A stretch of DNA of 64,000 nt from Lachnospiraceae bacterium UBA3692 (GTDB taxonomy: Bacteria; Bacillota; Clostridia; Lachnospirales; Lachnospiraceae): positions 63,264 to 127,263 of the forward strand of contig DFIR01000012.1 of assembly GCA_002372815.1 (NCBI GenBank), given 5' to 3'. Positions 33,911 through 42,659 of the stretch are shown piece by piece (position 1 is the stretch's first letter; each line of letters starts with the position of its first letter). The notes beneath the pieces are model-generated. The model was not told the origin of the DNA, made no database searches, and was given only the letters and a program-made list of their open reading frames with translations. A program made the position numbers and the translations under genes.

Positions 33911-34457
33911 AAGCTGTCTATTCAGCTGTGCGGAAGGGAAGATCGACAGCAAGATCGACAGCTGGAAGGAAGAAGCTGTCTATTCAGCTGTGCGGAAGGG
34001 AAGATAGACAGCAAGATCGACAGCTGGAAAGAAGAAGCTGTTTATCCAGCTGTGCGGAAGGGAAGATCGACAGCAAGATCGACAGCTGGAAAGAAGAAGC
34101 TGTTTATCCAGCTGTGCGGAAGGGAAGATCGACAGCAAGAGCGACAGCTGGAAAGAGGACGCTGTCTATCCAGCTGTGCGGAAGGGAAGATCGACAGCAA
34201 GATCGACAGCTGGAAAGAGGAAGCTGTCTATTCAGCTGTGCGGAAGGGAAGATCGACAGCAAGATCGACAGCTGGAAGGAAGAAGCTGTCTATTCAGCTG
34301 TGCGGAAGGGAAGATAGACAGCAAGATCGACAGCTGGAAAGAGGAAGCTGTCTATCCAGCTGTGCGGAAGGGAAGATCGACAGCAAGATCGACAGGCAAA
34401 AAGAAGAAGCTGTCTGTCTACCTGTGCGAAAGAGAACAAAAACAGGTAGATAGACAG
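33911..34457. repeat. 62-bp tandem repeat array 1 (eight units plus a divergent ninth)
   Basis: AAGCTGTCT recurs at 33911, 33973, 34035, 34097, 34159 (variant), 34221, 34283, 34345 and 34407, an exact 62-bp step. Each unit has GACAGCT ... AGCTGTC arms around a ~10-nt purine loop and the common core CAGCTGTGCGGAAGG. The last unit forms a 16-bp stem (34410-34425 with 34442-34457) whose single mismatch is a G-T pair. All three plus-strand frames are open only because 62 is not a multiple of three; these are not genes. It fills the gap between the nuclease-like gene and cdd. Confidence 0.9.
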
Positions 34458-34476
34458 CCCTTCCCTGCAACCCATT

Positions 34477-34899
34477 TCACCCCAGATTCGCCGGCCCAAA
34501 CCCTTCCGGCAGGAGCTCGGCAAGGGTGAAGATCTTGTAGTGATCGGCGTCGATGGCCAGCAGGATCTGGAAGCTCTGGGGATCACAGAATTCCATCATG
34601 ACCTGGCGGCAGACGCCGCAGGGGGCGGTGTAGGAAGTGAGGATGCCTTCCTGGCCGCCGACGATGCAGATCGCGCGGAAATCGCGGACGCCCTCGCTGA
34701 CGGCTTTGAAGAAAGCGGTGCGCTCCGCACAGTTTGAAGGGCCGTAAGCCGCATTTTCAATGTTGCAGCCCGTGAAGATGCGGCCGTCAGCGGCGAGAAG
34801 GGCAGCGCCGACCTTGAAGTGGGAGTAAGGCGCATAGGAATTAGCAAGCTGGGCGGTCGCTGTCTCGATCAGCCGGGGGATCAGGGGCGTGATGTCCAT
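34477..34899 (-). CDS. cdd: Cytidine deaminase
   Basis: The ATG at 34899 follows AGGAGGT and gives 140 residues. The zinc site is complete: GCNIENAAYGPSNCAERTAF (C-A-E with catalytic Glu) and APCGVCRQVM (P-C-x2-C). It converts cytidine and deoxycytidine to uridine forms. It is the last gene of the pyrC-udp-cdd series, so it joins salvage with the adjacent uridine phosphorylase. Array 1 follows its 3' end. Confidence 0.95.
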   Translation of the reverse strand: MDITPLIPRLIETATAQLANSYAPYSHFKVGAALLAADGRIFTGCNIENAAYGPSNCAERTAFFKAVSEGVRDFRAICIVGGQEGILTSYTAPCGVCRQVMMEFCDPQSFQILLAIDADHYKIFTLAELLPEGFGPANLG

Positions 34900-34932
34900 A
34901 GAAATTACCTCCTGAGAAGAAAGATACCGAAT

Positions 34933-35014
34933 AAGAAGCTTTCTGACCGCAAGAAGCTTCCCGACCAAGAAGCTTACCGACCAAGAAGCTCCCTGACCAA
35001 AAAGCTTCCTGAAC
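34933..35014. repeat. 16-bp tandem repeat between udp and cdd
   Basis: Five copies of AAGAAGCTTCCCGACC-like units (first copy 18 bp, then four of 16 bp). It occupies most of the intergenic space upstream of the cdd ribosome site. Confidence 0.8.
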
Positions 35015-35026
35015 AGAATCCCTGTG

Positions 35027-36022
35027 TTATGAGCGCCTGGCCTGGTCCTCCCTGATCAGCTCCCGGAGGGCGCCGATGGCGGTGCGGATGGCGAGATCCG
35101 TGTCGTGGGCGACGGGATTGTGAAGGCCGAGCCTGGCCCGTTCCTGGTTGGCAGCGACGAGGAAGCAGGCGCCGGCGCGCGCGCGAAGCTTCATGGCGGC
35201 GATGAAGATGGCGGCGGACTCCATTTCGGAAGCCAGGCAGCCCATCATCTTCCAGGCCTCCCACTTTGCGAGGAGTTCGTAGCCGGCGGGCATTTTCTCG
35301 GGTTCGTGCTGGCCGTAGAAAGCATCCTTGCTCTGGCTCACGCCGAGATGATAGCGCGCGCCGGGAAGGGAAGGATCCGCAGCCAGGGAAGAATCCGCAG
35401 GCAGGGAAGGATCCGCAGCCAGGGAAGGATCCGCATCCAGGACGGAATCCGCAGCAGGGGCAGAATCCGCAGCCGGGGCAGGAGCCGCAGCAGGAGAGCT
35501 GCCGGTATACACCACGGAATAGGGCACAAGCGGGCCGAGCTCCGAGGCGGACTGCACGCCGGGCTGAAGGCCGGCGGCAAGGGCACCGGTCACGAGGGCA
35601 TTCGTGACGGCGAGATCCGCAACGGCGGGGTATTCGATCGGGGCATATTCGCGGCTCGTGCCTTCCATGCGGATGGAGCCGGTGGAGATGACGACGTCGC
35701 CGCTCTTCACTTCCGGCTGCATGCCGCCGCAGGTGCCGACACGGATAAAGGTATCCGCGCCGCAGCGCACCAGTTCCTCCATGGCGATGGAGGCGGAGGG
35801 ACCGCCGATGCCGGTGGAAGTGACACTCACGGGAACACCGTCGAGCGTGCCGGTGTAGGTCACAAATTCACGGTTGTCCGCGACAAAATGCGGATCGTCG
35901 AAATAGGCGGCGATCTTCTCGCATCTTTTGGGGTCGCCGGGGAGGAGGACATAGCGCCCGATCTCACCCGGTGCGACCTGGATATGGTACTGTCTGTTCG
36001 GGTCTTCGGAGTAGTTGATCAT
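35027..36022 (-). CDS. udp: Uridine phosphorylase with an Ala/Asp/Ser-rich insertion
   Basis: The protein has 331 residues; ordinary Udp has about 255. The family body is clear: YVLLPGDPKRCEKIA, STGIGGPSASIAMEEL, FIRVGTCGGMQ, SKDAFYGQHEPEKMP, MGCLASEMESAAIF. It splits uridine with phosphate into uracil and ribose-1-phosphate. Between the PLVPYSVVYTG segment and the conserved YHLGVSQSKD lies a ~47-residue insert of ADPSLAADPS type (nt 35363-35505) made by 18-bp DNA repeats, at a place where normal enzymes have only a strand turn. Start overlaps the pyrC stop (ATGA). Confidence 0.92.
   Translation of the reverse strand: MINYSEDPNRQYHIQVAPGEIGRYVLLPGDPKRCEKIAAYFDDPHFVADNREFVTYTGTLDGVPVSVTSTGIGGPSASIAMEELVRCGADTFIRVGTCGGMQPEVKSGDVVISTGSIRMEGTSREYAPIEYPAVADLAVTNALVTGALAAGLQPGVQSASELGPLVPYSVVYTGSSPAAAPAPAADSAPAADSVLDADPSLAADPSLPADSSLAADPSLPGARYHLGVSQSKDAFYGQHEPEKMPAGYELLAKWEAWKMMGCLASEMESAAIFIAAMKLRARAGACFLVAANQERARLGLHNPVAHDTDLAIRTAIGALRELIREDQARRS
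35366..35505. repeat. 18-bp in-frame repeats inside udp
   Basis: Units close to GGAAGGATCCGCAGCCAG recur head to tail. Eighteen is a multiple of three, so the reading frame is kept and the product gains a repeated D/A/S/P-rich stretch. Confidence 0.75.
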
Positions 36023-37413
36023 TTCTTCGGATCCTCCTTTTCAGAAAGCGTGTACACGATCCTGCCGCCCGCAATGGTGTACTTGACGACCCCGTGCAGG
36101 CGCATGCCGATGAACGGGGAATTTGAGGACTTCGAGGCAAAATGGTCCGGAACCGTGAAGGCTTCGTCCGGGTCGAAGAGGACGAGGTCTGCGGGGGCAC
36201 CGGGGGCGATCCGGCCTGCCGGAAGATGGTAGAAGTCTGCGGGATGTACGGTCAGGCAGGCGAGCATCTGGGAGAGGGACAGGTAGCCGGCGCGGACGAG
36301 GTGCTCGATCGCGAGGGGCAGGGCTGTCTCGAGGCCGATCATGCCGCTGGGAGCCTGGACAAAAGGCTTCTCTTTTTCGAAAGCGGCGTGAGGGGCGTGG
36401 TCAGTGGCGATGAGGTCCAGCGTCCCGTCGGCAAGGCCTTCGATGATCGCGCGGCGGTCGGATTCGAGGCGGAGGGGCGGGTTGACCTTGGCCAGGGTGC
36501 CGCGGGTGAGCACCGCCTCCTCCGTGAGGGAGAAGTGATGCGGCGTCGCCTCGGCGTGGATGCGGGGGTTCTGCTTTCTGGCTTCCCGGATCAGCTGCAC
36601 GCCTTCGGCGGTACTGATGTGCTGGATGCAGAGCGGCGCCTGCTCCTCGACCGCGATCTGGACGTCGCGGCGGATCATGGAGATCTCGGCTTCGCGGGGG
36701 GCACCGGTGAGTCCGAGGACCCTGGCGGCATGGCCGCCGGCGTTGATGCCGTTCTCCGTGATCATGGACTTGTCTTCTTCGTGGAGACTGACGGGGAGGT
36801 CTCTGCGGCGGGCGATCCGCAGTGCGCGGCGGAGCAGTTCCCCATCCTGGATGGGCAGCCCGTCGTCGGTAAAACCGGCCGCACCCGCATCCGCAAGCGC
36901 ATCGAGTTCCGCCAGCGAGCAGCCCTGCATGCCGACGGTGACGTTCGAGCAGCTGTAGAGATGCACCGGCGCCTCGCTGCCGCGGCGCAGGATGTCGGTC
37001 AGCACCTCGACGTTGTCCACGACGGGCTTCGTGTTGGCCATCAGGATGATGGAGGTGTAGCCGCCCTTCGCGGCTGCGGCGGCCCCGGTCAGGAGGTCTT
37101 CCTTGTAGGTGAAGCCGGGATCGCGGAAGTGCGAGTGGGTGTCGATGAGTCCGGGCGCGACGACGAGGCCGGAGGCATCCAGAACGGGGCAGGAGCTGCC
37201 GGGAGCAGCAGGAGCAGCAGGAGCAGCAGCATCTGCGCCGGCGCCGGCAGGTACCGCCCCCGCGGCATCACCGCCGCCGGGCAGGATCTCTGCGATGCGT
37301 CCGTCGCGGAGCAGGATGTCATAGAGGCCGTCCGTATCGGAAGCGGGGTCGACCAGGCGTCCGCCGCGGATCAGGAGGGCGGAGGGGTCATGAAGATCAG
37401 GATGTGTGTTCAA
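36019..37413 (-). CDS. pyrC: Dihydroorotase
   Basis: The TTG start at 37413 follows AAGGGAG and gives 464 residues. Class I dihydroorotase motifs: GLIDTHSHFRDPGFTYKED (metal His pair), HEEDKSMI, CIQHISTAEGVQLI, and DLIATDHAPHA (catalytic Asp). It closes carbamoyl-aspartate to dihydroorotate, the step before PyrDK encoded on the opposite strand. An Ala/Gly/Pro-rich insert (about 51-75) lies in the N-terminal beta domain. It heads the minus-strand cluster pyrC-udp-cdd. Confidence 0.95.
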   Translation of the reverse strand: MNTHPDLHDPSALLIRGGRLVDPASDTDGLYDILLRDGRIAEILPGGGDAAGAVPAGAGADAAAPAAPAAPGSSCPVLDASGLVVAPGLIDTHSHFRDPGFTYKEDLLTGAAAAAKGGYTSIILMANTKPVVDNVEVLTDILRRGSEAPVHLYSCSNVTVGMQGCSLAELDALADAGAAGFTDDGLPIQDGELLRRALRIARRRDLPVSLHEEDKSMITENGINAGGHAARVLGLTGAPREAEISMIRRDVQIAVEEQAPLCIQHISTAEGVQLIREARKQNPRIHAEATPHHFSLTEEAVLTRGTLAKVNPPLRLESDRRAIIEGLADGTLDLIATDHAPHAAFEKEKPFVQAPSGMIGLETALPLAIEHLVRAGYLSLSQMLACLTVHPADFYHLPAGRIAPGAPADLVLFDPDEAFTVPDHFASKSSNSPFIGMRLHGVVKYTIAGGRIVYTLSEKEDPKK

Positions 37414-37461
37414 TGGTGCTCCCTTCTGGGCCGTGCCCGGGTAGGTCTTCCTTCCTTATAT

Positions 37462-37500
37462 CAGTATAGTATCAATATCAGTATAGTATCAGTATAGCAT
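37462..37500. promoter_or_regulatory. AT-rich repeated region between divergent pyrC and plsC
   Basis: AGTATAGTATCA-type units recur three times. They read as TATACT-rich -10-like boxes on the minus strand, so this probably holds the pyrC promoter. No PyrR-type leader hairpin is evident. Confidence 0.4.
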
Positions 37501-37546
37501 AGAACGGACCGGGACATGTCGGAGAATCACGGCGGAAGCATCTCCA

Positions 37547-37576
37547 TTGTGAATCTGTGCACAGGTATGCTATACT
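37547..37576 (+). promoter_or_regulatory. Promoter of the plsC-pyrKD series
   Basis: TTGTGA (37547-37552), 18 bp, TATACT (37571-37576). It lies inside a longer open frame, which argues that translation starts only at 37666. Confidence 0.5.
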
Positions 37577-37665
37577 ATTGCGAAGATATCTGCAAAGTGC
37601 AGAAACGGACATTCTCCGGGCTGCGGCAGAGGATATTTTTGAATAAAAAAGAAGGTAAGTGGTGC

Positions 37666-38424
37666 ATGGTTATTTTTAATTTTTTCAGGCTGATCATCGG
37701 ATTGCTGGTGATCGGGGTCGTCTTTCTCGTCGGGATGCTGATGCATGCGGTGACATGGGTCATCGGACGGTGGGATCAGGCGGCGTGCGACCGGATGCGC
37801 TGGTCGTACATCCAGGCCTGCCTGAAGGTCATCTGGTTCGTGATCGGCGGGCCGACGACCGTGATCGGGCTGGAGAACGTGCCGACGGACCGGCCGGTCC
37901 TGTTCGTGGGCAATCACCGGAGCATGGTCGATATCGTGCTCTCAGGCGCGAAGAGCCCGGTGCCCGTGGGCTATGTCGCGAAGCAGGAGCTCTGGAAGGT
38001 CCCCTTCCTCAACGTGCTGATGGATGACGCGCGCTGCGTGAAGATGGACCGGAAGGATCCCCGCAACGGGCTGAAGGCGATCCTGCAGGTCATCGATTAC
38101 CTGAAGGCGGGCAGGAGCATGTACATCTTCCCGGAGGGGACGCGCGGCAGAGTGGAAGGGGAGATGCTCCCGTTCCACGCGGGCAGCTTCAAAGCCGCCT
38201 ACAAGGCCGGTGTCCCGATCGTGCCGGTGACCATCGTGAACATGGGCGATGTCTTTGAGGACCACGTCCCGTGGCTGAAATGGGTGCCGGTCGCCATCGA
38301 GTACGGCGCGCCGATCGAGACCGCCGGGATGGACAGACAGGCGCAGAAGGAACTGCCGGAGAAGCTCCGGGCACAGATGCTGGAGACCTACGCGAAGGAC
38401 AGCAGGCTGATCGGCCTGACCTGA
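37666..38424 (+). CDS. plsC: 1-acylglycerol-3-phosphate O-acyltransferase (PlsC family)
   Basis: The ATG at 37666 gives 252 residues; upstream in-frame starts lie ahead of the likely promoter. One or two N-terminal hydrophobic helices are followed by the acyltransferase motifs NHRSMVD (H-x4-D), FPEGTRGR and VPIVPVTIVN. It should acylate lysophosphatidate in membrane lipid synthesis. It is 29 nt upstream of pyrK, so lipid and pyrimidine genes share an operon. Confidence 0.92.
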   Translation: MVIFNFFRLIIGLLVIGVVFLVGMLMHAVTWVIGRWDQAACDRMRWSYIQACLKVIWFVIGGPTTVIGLENVPTDRPVLFVGNHRSMVDIVLSGAKSPVPVGYVAKQELWKVPFLNVLMDDARCVKMDRKDPRNGLKAILQVIDYLKAGRSMYIFPEGTRGRVEGEMLPFHAGSFKAAYKAGVPIVPVTIVNMGDVFEDHVPWLKWVPVAIEYGAPIETAGMDRQAQKELPEKLRAQMLETYAKDSRLIGLT

Positions 38425-38453
38425 TCCTCCCTACGAAGTTTTTTGAGGAAAAT

Positions 38454-39248
38454 ATGGACAAAATCACGGCACTGGTTACAGAAAGCGCGGAACTGACGCC
38501 GGGGATCCAGTCGCTCACGGTGAGGCTTCCGGAGAGCACGGACTGGGATGTCCGCCCGGGACAGTTCGCCGGTCTCTACCCGGCGGACGGATCGATGCTG
38601 CTGATGCGGCCGATCAGCGTGTGCAGGTGGGACCCTGCGCGCAGGGAACTGCGCTTCGTCTACCGGCCCGCAGGGGCGGGGACGAGGTCCTTCACGGCGC
38701 TTCGGGAAGGGGACACGATCGACCTTCTCGGACCGCTTGGAAACGGATATGATACGGAAGCTCTGGCCGGAAGGCACGTCCTGCTGCTGGGCGGCGGGAT
38801 CGGTGTGCCCCCGATGCTGGAGCTGGCGGCCGCGCTGCGGAATGCAGGAGCGGAGACACAAGTGACGGCGGCCCTCGGCTATCGCACGGACGAGCTGTTT
38901 CTCGCGGAGGACTTCCGGGAGACAGGCGCGGAGGTGCTGATCGCCACGGAGGACGGAACAGCCGGTACAAAGGGCACGGTCCTGGACGCGGTGCGGGAGG
39001 CCGGGATCCGGCCCGACGCGGTCTGCGCCTGCGGCCCGATGCCGATGCTGCGGGCAGTGAAGAGATATGCGGAGGAACTGGGCATCGACGCGTGGCTGTC
39101 GCTGGAAGAACGCATGGCCTGCGGCGTAGGCGCCTGTCTGGGCTGCGTCGTGAAGACGCGGGAGACAGACGCGCACAGTCATGTAAAGAATGCGAGGATC
39201 TGCACGGAAGGGCCGGTCTTCGCTGCGCGGGAGGTGGAGATCGGATGA
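38454..39248 (+). CDS. pyrK: Dihydroorotate dehydrogenase electron-transfer subunit
   Basis: The ATG at 38454 gives 264 residues. The FAD domain (MRPISVC, VYRPAGAGTRSF), the NAD-binding part (LLLGGGIGVPPML, CACGPMPML) and the [2Fe-2S] cysteines (MACGVGACLGCVV ... ICTEGPVF) are all present. It passes electrons from PyrD to NAD. Its stop overlaps the pyrD start, as usual for this pair. Confidence 0.95.
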   Translation: MDKITALVTESAELTPGIQSLTVRLPESTDWDVRPGQFAGLYPADGSMLLMRPISVCRWDPARRELRFVYRPAGAGTRSFTALREGDTIDLLGPLGNGYDTEALAGRHVLLLGGGIGVPPMLELAAALRNAGAETQVTAALGYRTDELFLAEDFRETGAEVLIATEDGTAGTKGTVLDAVREAGIRPDAVCACGPMPMLRAVKRYAEELGIDAWLSLEERMACGVGACLGCVVKTRETDAHSHVKNARICTEGPVFAAREVEIG

Positions 39249-40165
39249 GTGCGAGACCGGACATGTCCGTGACCATCGCGGGCGTAACACTGAAGAATCC
39301 TGTCATGACGGCCTCCGGCACGTTCGGATCCGGCATGGAATACGGGCAGTTCGTCGACCTGAACAGGCTCGGCGCGGTCGTCACGAAGGGCGTGGCGAAC
39401 CAGCCTTGGGAGGGCAACCCGACACCCCGCGTGACGGAGGTGTACGGCGGCATGCTCAACGCCATCGGCCTGCAGAACCCCGGCATCGATGTCTTCATCG
39501 AGCGGGACCTCGCTTTTCTCTCGCAGTACGACACCAAGGTGATCGTGAACGTGTGCGGTCACACCGAGGAGGAGTACCTGGAGGTCGTTGAGCGCCTCGC
39601 AGAGGAGAAGCGCGTCGACATGCTGGAGATCAACGTCTCCTGCCCGAACGTGAAGGAAGGGGCGATCGCCTTCGGCCAGAAGCCGGACGCGCTCTGCAGG
39701 ATCACAGAGAGGATCAAGAAGATCGCGGCACAGCCGGTGATCATGAAACTGACCCCCAACGTCACGGACATCGCGGAGATGGCCCGGGCGGCGGAGGCCG
39801 GCGGGGCGGATGCGATCTCCCTGATCAATACGCTGACCGGCATGAAGATCGATATCGAGCGCAGGTGCTTCGTCCTGGCGAACAGGACCGGCGGCATGTC
39901 CGGCCCGGCGATCAAGCCGATCGCCGTGCGCATGGTCTGGCAGGCCGCACAGGCGGTGCAGATCCCCGTGATCGGCATGGGCGGCATCGCCTCCGCGGAG
40001 GACGCCGTGGAGTTCCTGCTGGCGGGCGCGAGCGCTGTGGCGGTGGGCGCCATGAATTTCCATGACCCGTATCTGACAGAGAAAGTGGCAGACGGGATCG
40101 AGGCATATCTGGTCCGGCACGGCATCGGCCGTGTGACGGACCTGATCGGAGCGGTAAACGGATGA
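39245..40165 (+). CDS. pyrD: Dihydroorotate dehydrogenase, class 1B catalytic subunit
   Basis: The ATG at 39245 overlaps the pyrK stop; 306 residues. Motifs: ASGTFGSGMEYG, EINVSCPNVKEGAIAFG (catalytic Cys), VIMKLTPNV, and IGMGGIASAEDAVEFLLAGA (FMN phosphate site). With PyrK it oxidises dihydroorotate to orotate using NAD. Stop overlaps ispE. Confidence 0.96.
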   Translation: MSARPDMSVTIAGVTLKNPVMTASGTFGSGMEYGQFVDLNRLGAVVTKGVANQPWEGNPTPRVTEVYGGMLNAIGLQNPGIDVFIERDLAFLSQYDTKVIVNVCGHTEEEYLEVVERLAEEKRVDMLEINVSCPNVKEGAIAFGQKPDALCRITERIKKIAAQPVIMKLTPNVTDIAEMARAAEAGGADAISLINTLTGMKIDIERRCFVLANRTGGMSGPAIKPIAVRMVWQAAQAVQIPVIGMGGIASAEDAVEFLLAGASAVAVGAMNFHDPYLTEKVADGIEAYLVRHGIGRVTDLIGAVNG

Positions 40166-41070
40166 GACAGATCACAGAGAAGGCACATGCCAAGATCAAT
40201 CTCGGTCTGGATGTGCTGGGAAGAAGAGCGGACGGCTACCACCTGGTGCGGATGATCATGCAGACCATCGGCCTGCACGACGACCTGGTGCTGGAGCAGA
40301 CCGGGGACGGTGCGGAGGAGGATTTCTCCGTGACACTGGAGACAGACAGCAGCGAGATCCCCGCCGGCAGCGACAACCTGCTCTGCCGCGCGATGGACAG
40401 GATGGCTTCTGTGTGCGGCCTGCGCGGACACTATCATGTGCGCCTGACCAAGAGGATCCCGGTCGCGGCCGGCATGGCCGGCGGCAGCACCGATGCGGCG
40501 GCGGCCTGCAGGGCCCTGCGCACGCTGAGCGGCGCGCAGGTGACGGATGAACAGCTGCAGGCGATGCTCCTGCCCCTGGGGGCGGATATCCCTTACTGCG
40601 TGACGGGAGGAACACAGCTCTCGGAGGGGATCGGAGAGGTGCTGACACCTCTGCCGGAACCGCCCGCGTGCACGCTGGTGATCGTGAAGCCGCCGGTGGC
40701 CGTGTCCACCGCGCAGGTGTACCGGGATCTCGACAGCCTGCCGGATTACCGGCATCCGGACATCGACGGGCAGATCGAGGCGCTGCGCAGCGGGGATCTG
40801 TGCAGACTGGCAGGTTTATGTGACAATGTGCTCGAACTTGTGACGGGGGAGGCGTACCCGATGATCGGGGCGCTGGAGAACTTCTTCACAGAGAGAGGCG
40901 CACTTGTATCCCGCATGTCCGGGAGCGGCCCCACGGTCTTCGCGATCTTCGCGGAGGAGGACCGGGAGAAGGCTGAGGCAGCGCTGCAGGAGATGGAGGC
41001 AGACGCCCGTTTTACCGATTGCAGAGGATTTCTTACCAGTTTCAGCAGCGGAAGGAGTCGGGAAGAATGA
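40162..41070 (+). CDS. ispE: 4-diphosphocytidyl-2-C-methyl-D-erythritol kinase
   Basis: The protein has 302 residues. GHMP kinase motifs: AKINLGLDVLGRRADGYH at the start, PVAAGMAGGSTDAAAACRAL (ATP-binding Gly/Ser loop) and RMSGSGPTVFAIF near the end. It is a step of the non-mevalonate isoprenoid pathway. It overlaps pyrD by 4 nt and the gntR-family gene by 4 nt. Confidence 0.95.
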   Translation: MRQITEKAHAKINLGLDVLGRRADGYHLVRMIMQTIGLHDDLVLEQTGDGAEEDFSVTLETDSSEIPAGSDNLLCRAMDRMASVCGLRGHYHVRLTKRIPVAAGMAGGSTDAAAACRALRTLSGAQVTDEQLQAMLLPLGADIPYCVTGGTQLSEGIGEVLTPLPEPPACTLVIVKPPVAVSTAQVYRDLDSLPDYRHPDIDGQIEALRSGDLCRLAGLCDNVLELVTGEAYPMIGALENFFTERGALVSRMSGSGPTVFAIFAEEDREKAEAALQEMEADARFTDCRGFLTSFSSGRSREE

Positions 41071-41783
41071 GCAGTACTATGCAGGAACACAAGGAGATCC
41101 GGATCAGCGGGGAGCAGCAGTCGCTTCCGCTCCGGGAATCCGTCTATCTGTCCCTTCGGAAGGCGATCCTTACAGGTGCGCTGGAACCCGGCGAGAGGCT
41201 GACCGAGATCCGTCTCGGGAAGATGCTCGGGACCAGCCGCACACCGATCCGCGAGGCCATACACCGGCTGGCGGAGGAAGGTCTGGTAGCGATCACCCGG
41301 GGGAGCGGCGCCCGTGTCGCCAAGATCACGGAACAGGAACTGCAGGAAGTGATGGAGATCCGCAGCGCGATGGACCAGCTCTGCGCGAGACTGGCGAGCC
41401 GGCGGATCACCGAGGACGGAACAGCCCTTCTGCAGAAGGCGCTCGAGGAGTTCAACCGGGCGATCCTGCACGGAGGACAGCTGGAGATCGCGGATGCGGA
41501 CGTGGCATTTCACGACGTGATCTACGATGCGGCGGGCAACTCGAAGATCCAGGGGATCCTGCGGGGTCTGGCGGACAATATCTACCGCTACCGCTACGAG
41601 TTCATCCGCGACGACGTGCACTACGAGAATCTTCTCCGGGAGCACAATGAGATCTGCGAGGCGATCGTCGCCCGCGACGAGGACCGCGCCAGTGAGGCGG
41701 CCCGCGTGCACATCGAGAGGCAGTGGGAATCCATCCGCACGCAGATCCACGCCGTCCAGAACGCGAAGGAACTGCAATCCTAA
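41067..41783 (+). CDS. GntR-family regulator (FadR/FCD subgroup)
   Basis: The ATG at 41067 overlaps the ispE stop; 238 residues. Winged helix: LRKAILTGALEPGERLTEI, RLGKMLGTSRTPIREAIHRLAEEGLV. The helical effector domain has the FCD-type metal pattern (DVAFHDVIYDAAGN; ... LLREHNEICEAI). The target and ligand cannot be told. Its location between ispE and murI is typical of housekeeping co-transcription in Lachnospiraceae-type genomes. Confidence 0.9.
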   Translation: MSSTMQEHKEIRISGEQQSLPLRESVYLSLRKAILTGALEPGERLTEIRLGKMLGTSRTPIREAIHRLAEEGLVAITRGSGARVAKITEQELQEVMEIRSAMDQLCARLASRRITEDGTALLQKALEEFNRAILHGGQLEIADADVAFHDVIYDAAGNSKIQGILRGLADNIYRYRYEFIRDDVHYENLLREHNEICEAIVARDEDRASEAARVHIERQWESIRTQIHAVQNAKELQS

Positions 41784-41799
41784 GGAGACAGGCAGGTAA

Positions 41800-42636
41800 A
41801 TGAACAGCGAGAACAGACAGCACCTCCCGGTCGGTGTCTTTGATTCCGGGATCGGCGGCCTCACGGTCGCCCGGGAGATCATGCGCCAGATGCCGAATGA
41901 GAAGATCGTCTATTTCGGTGACACGGCGCGCGTGCCCTACGGGAACAAATCCCGGGAGACGGTGCGCAAATATTCGGAACAGATCGTGCGTTTCCTCCTC
42001 TCCCAGGAGGTGAAGGCGATCGTAGTAGCATGCAACACGGCGAGCGCCTATGCGCTCCCGGAGATCGAGAAGCACTGTCCGGTCCCGATCATCGGCGTGG
42101 TGGAGCCCGGCGCGAAGACCGCCGCCGACATCACGAAGGTGGGCAGGATCGGCGTCATCGGCACGTCCGCGACAGTGTCCAGCGGCATCTACACGGAGTG
42201 CATCCGGCGGATCCTGCCGGACGCGCAGGTGCTGGGCAGGGCCTGCCCGCTCTTCGTGCCCCTCGTGGAGGAAGGCCTCTGGGAGGACCCGGTGACGGAG
42301 GAGATCGCGAGACGGTATCTGCAGGAGCTGATGGATGAGGGCATCGACACGCTGATCCTCGGCTGCACACACTATCCGCTGATCCGCCGGACCATCGGGA
42401 AGGTCGTCGGGGAGTCCGTGCAGCTCGTGAACCCCGCCTATGAGACGGCGCGGGAGCTGCAGCAGCTCCTGGCGCGGGAGGACCTGCTCTCGGAGGAGGC
42501 GCCGGCGCTCGGCAGCGCGGAGAGCCAGTACCGGTTCTTCGTCAGCGACATGGCGGAGAAATTCCGCAGCTTCGCCAACTCGATCATCAAGTACGGGATC
42601 CTGTCGGCGAAGATGATCCACATCGAGCAGTACTGA
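41800..42636 (+). CDS. murI: Glutamate racemase
   Basis: The protein has 278 residues. Catalytic motifs: GVFDSGIGGLTVAREI, YFGDTARVPYGNKS, VACNTASAYAL (first Cys) and LILGCTHYPLI (second Cys). It makes D-glutamate for peptidoglycan. Confidence 0.96.
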   Translation: MNSENRQHLPVGVFDSGIGGLTVAREIMRQMPNEKIVYFGDTARVPYGNKSRETVRKYSEQIVRFLLSQEVKAIVVACNTASAYALPEIEKHCPVPIIGVVEPGAKTAADITKVGRIGVIGTSATVSSGIYTECIRRILPDAQVLGRACPLFVPLVEEGLWEDPVTEEIARRYLQELMDEGIDTLILGCTHYPLIRRTIGKVVGESVQLVNPAYETARELQQLLAREDLLSEEAPALGSAESQYRFFVSDMAEKFRSFANSIIKYGILSAKMIHIEQY

Positions 42637-42659
42637 GCGCACAGAGAAGGAGAGGATCA

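Noticed and set aside
33911..34457. CRISPR array
   Set aside because: Units are tandem with no unique spacers, the whole 62 bp is repeated, and no cas genes are near. The same holds for the arrays at 49189 and 57261.
33928..34529. Three overlapping open frames coding RSTARSTAGKKK-type repeats, and a similar one at 49159-49347
   Set aside because: They arise because a 62-bp repeat without stops is read in all three frames in turn. No ribosome site, no conserved product.
37414..37665. PyrR-type attenuator for the pyrimidine genes
   Set aside because: I looked for the anti-antiterminator sequence and a terminator hairpin in both leaders and found only TATACT-rich repeats.
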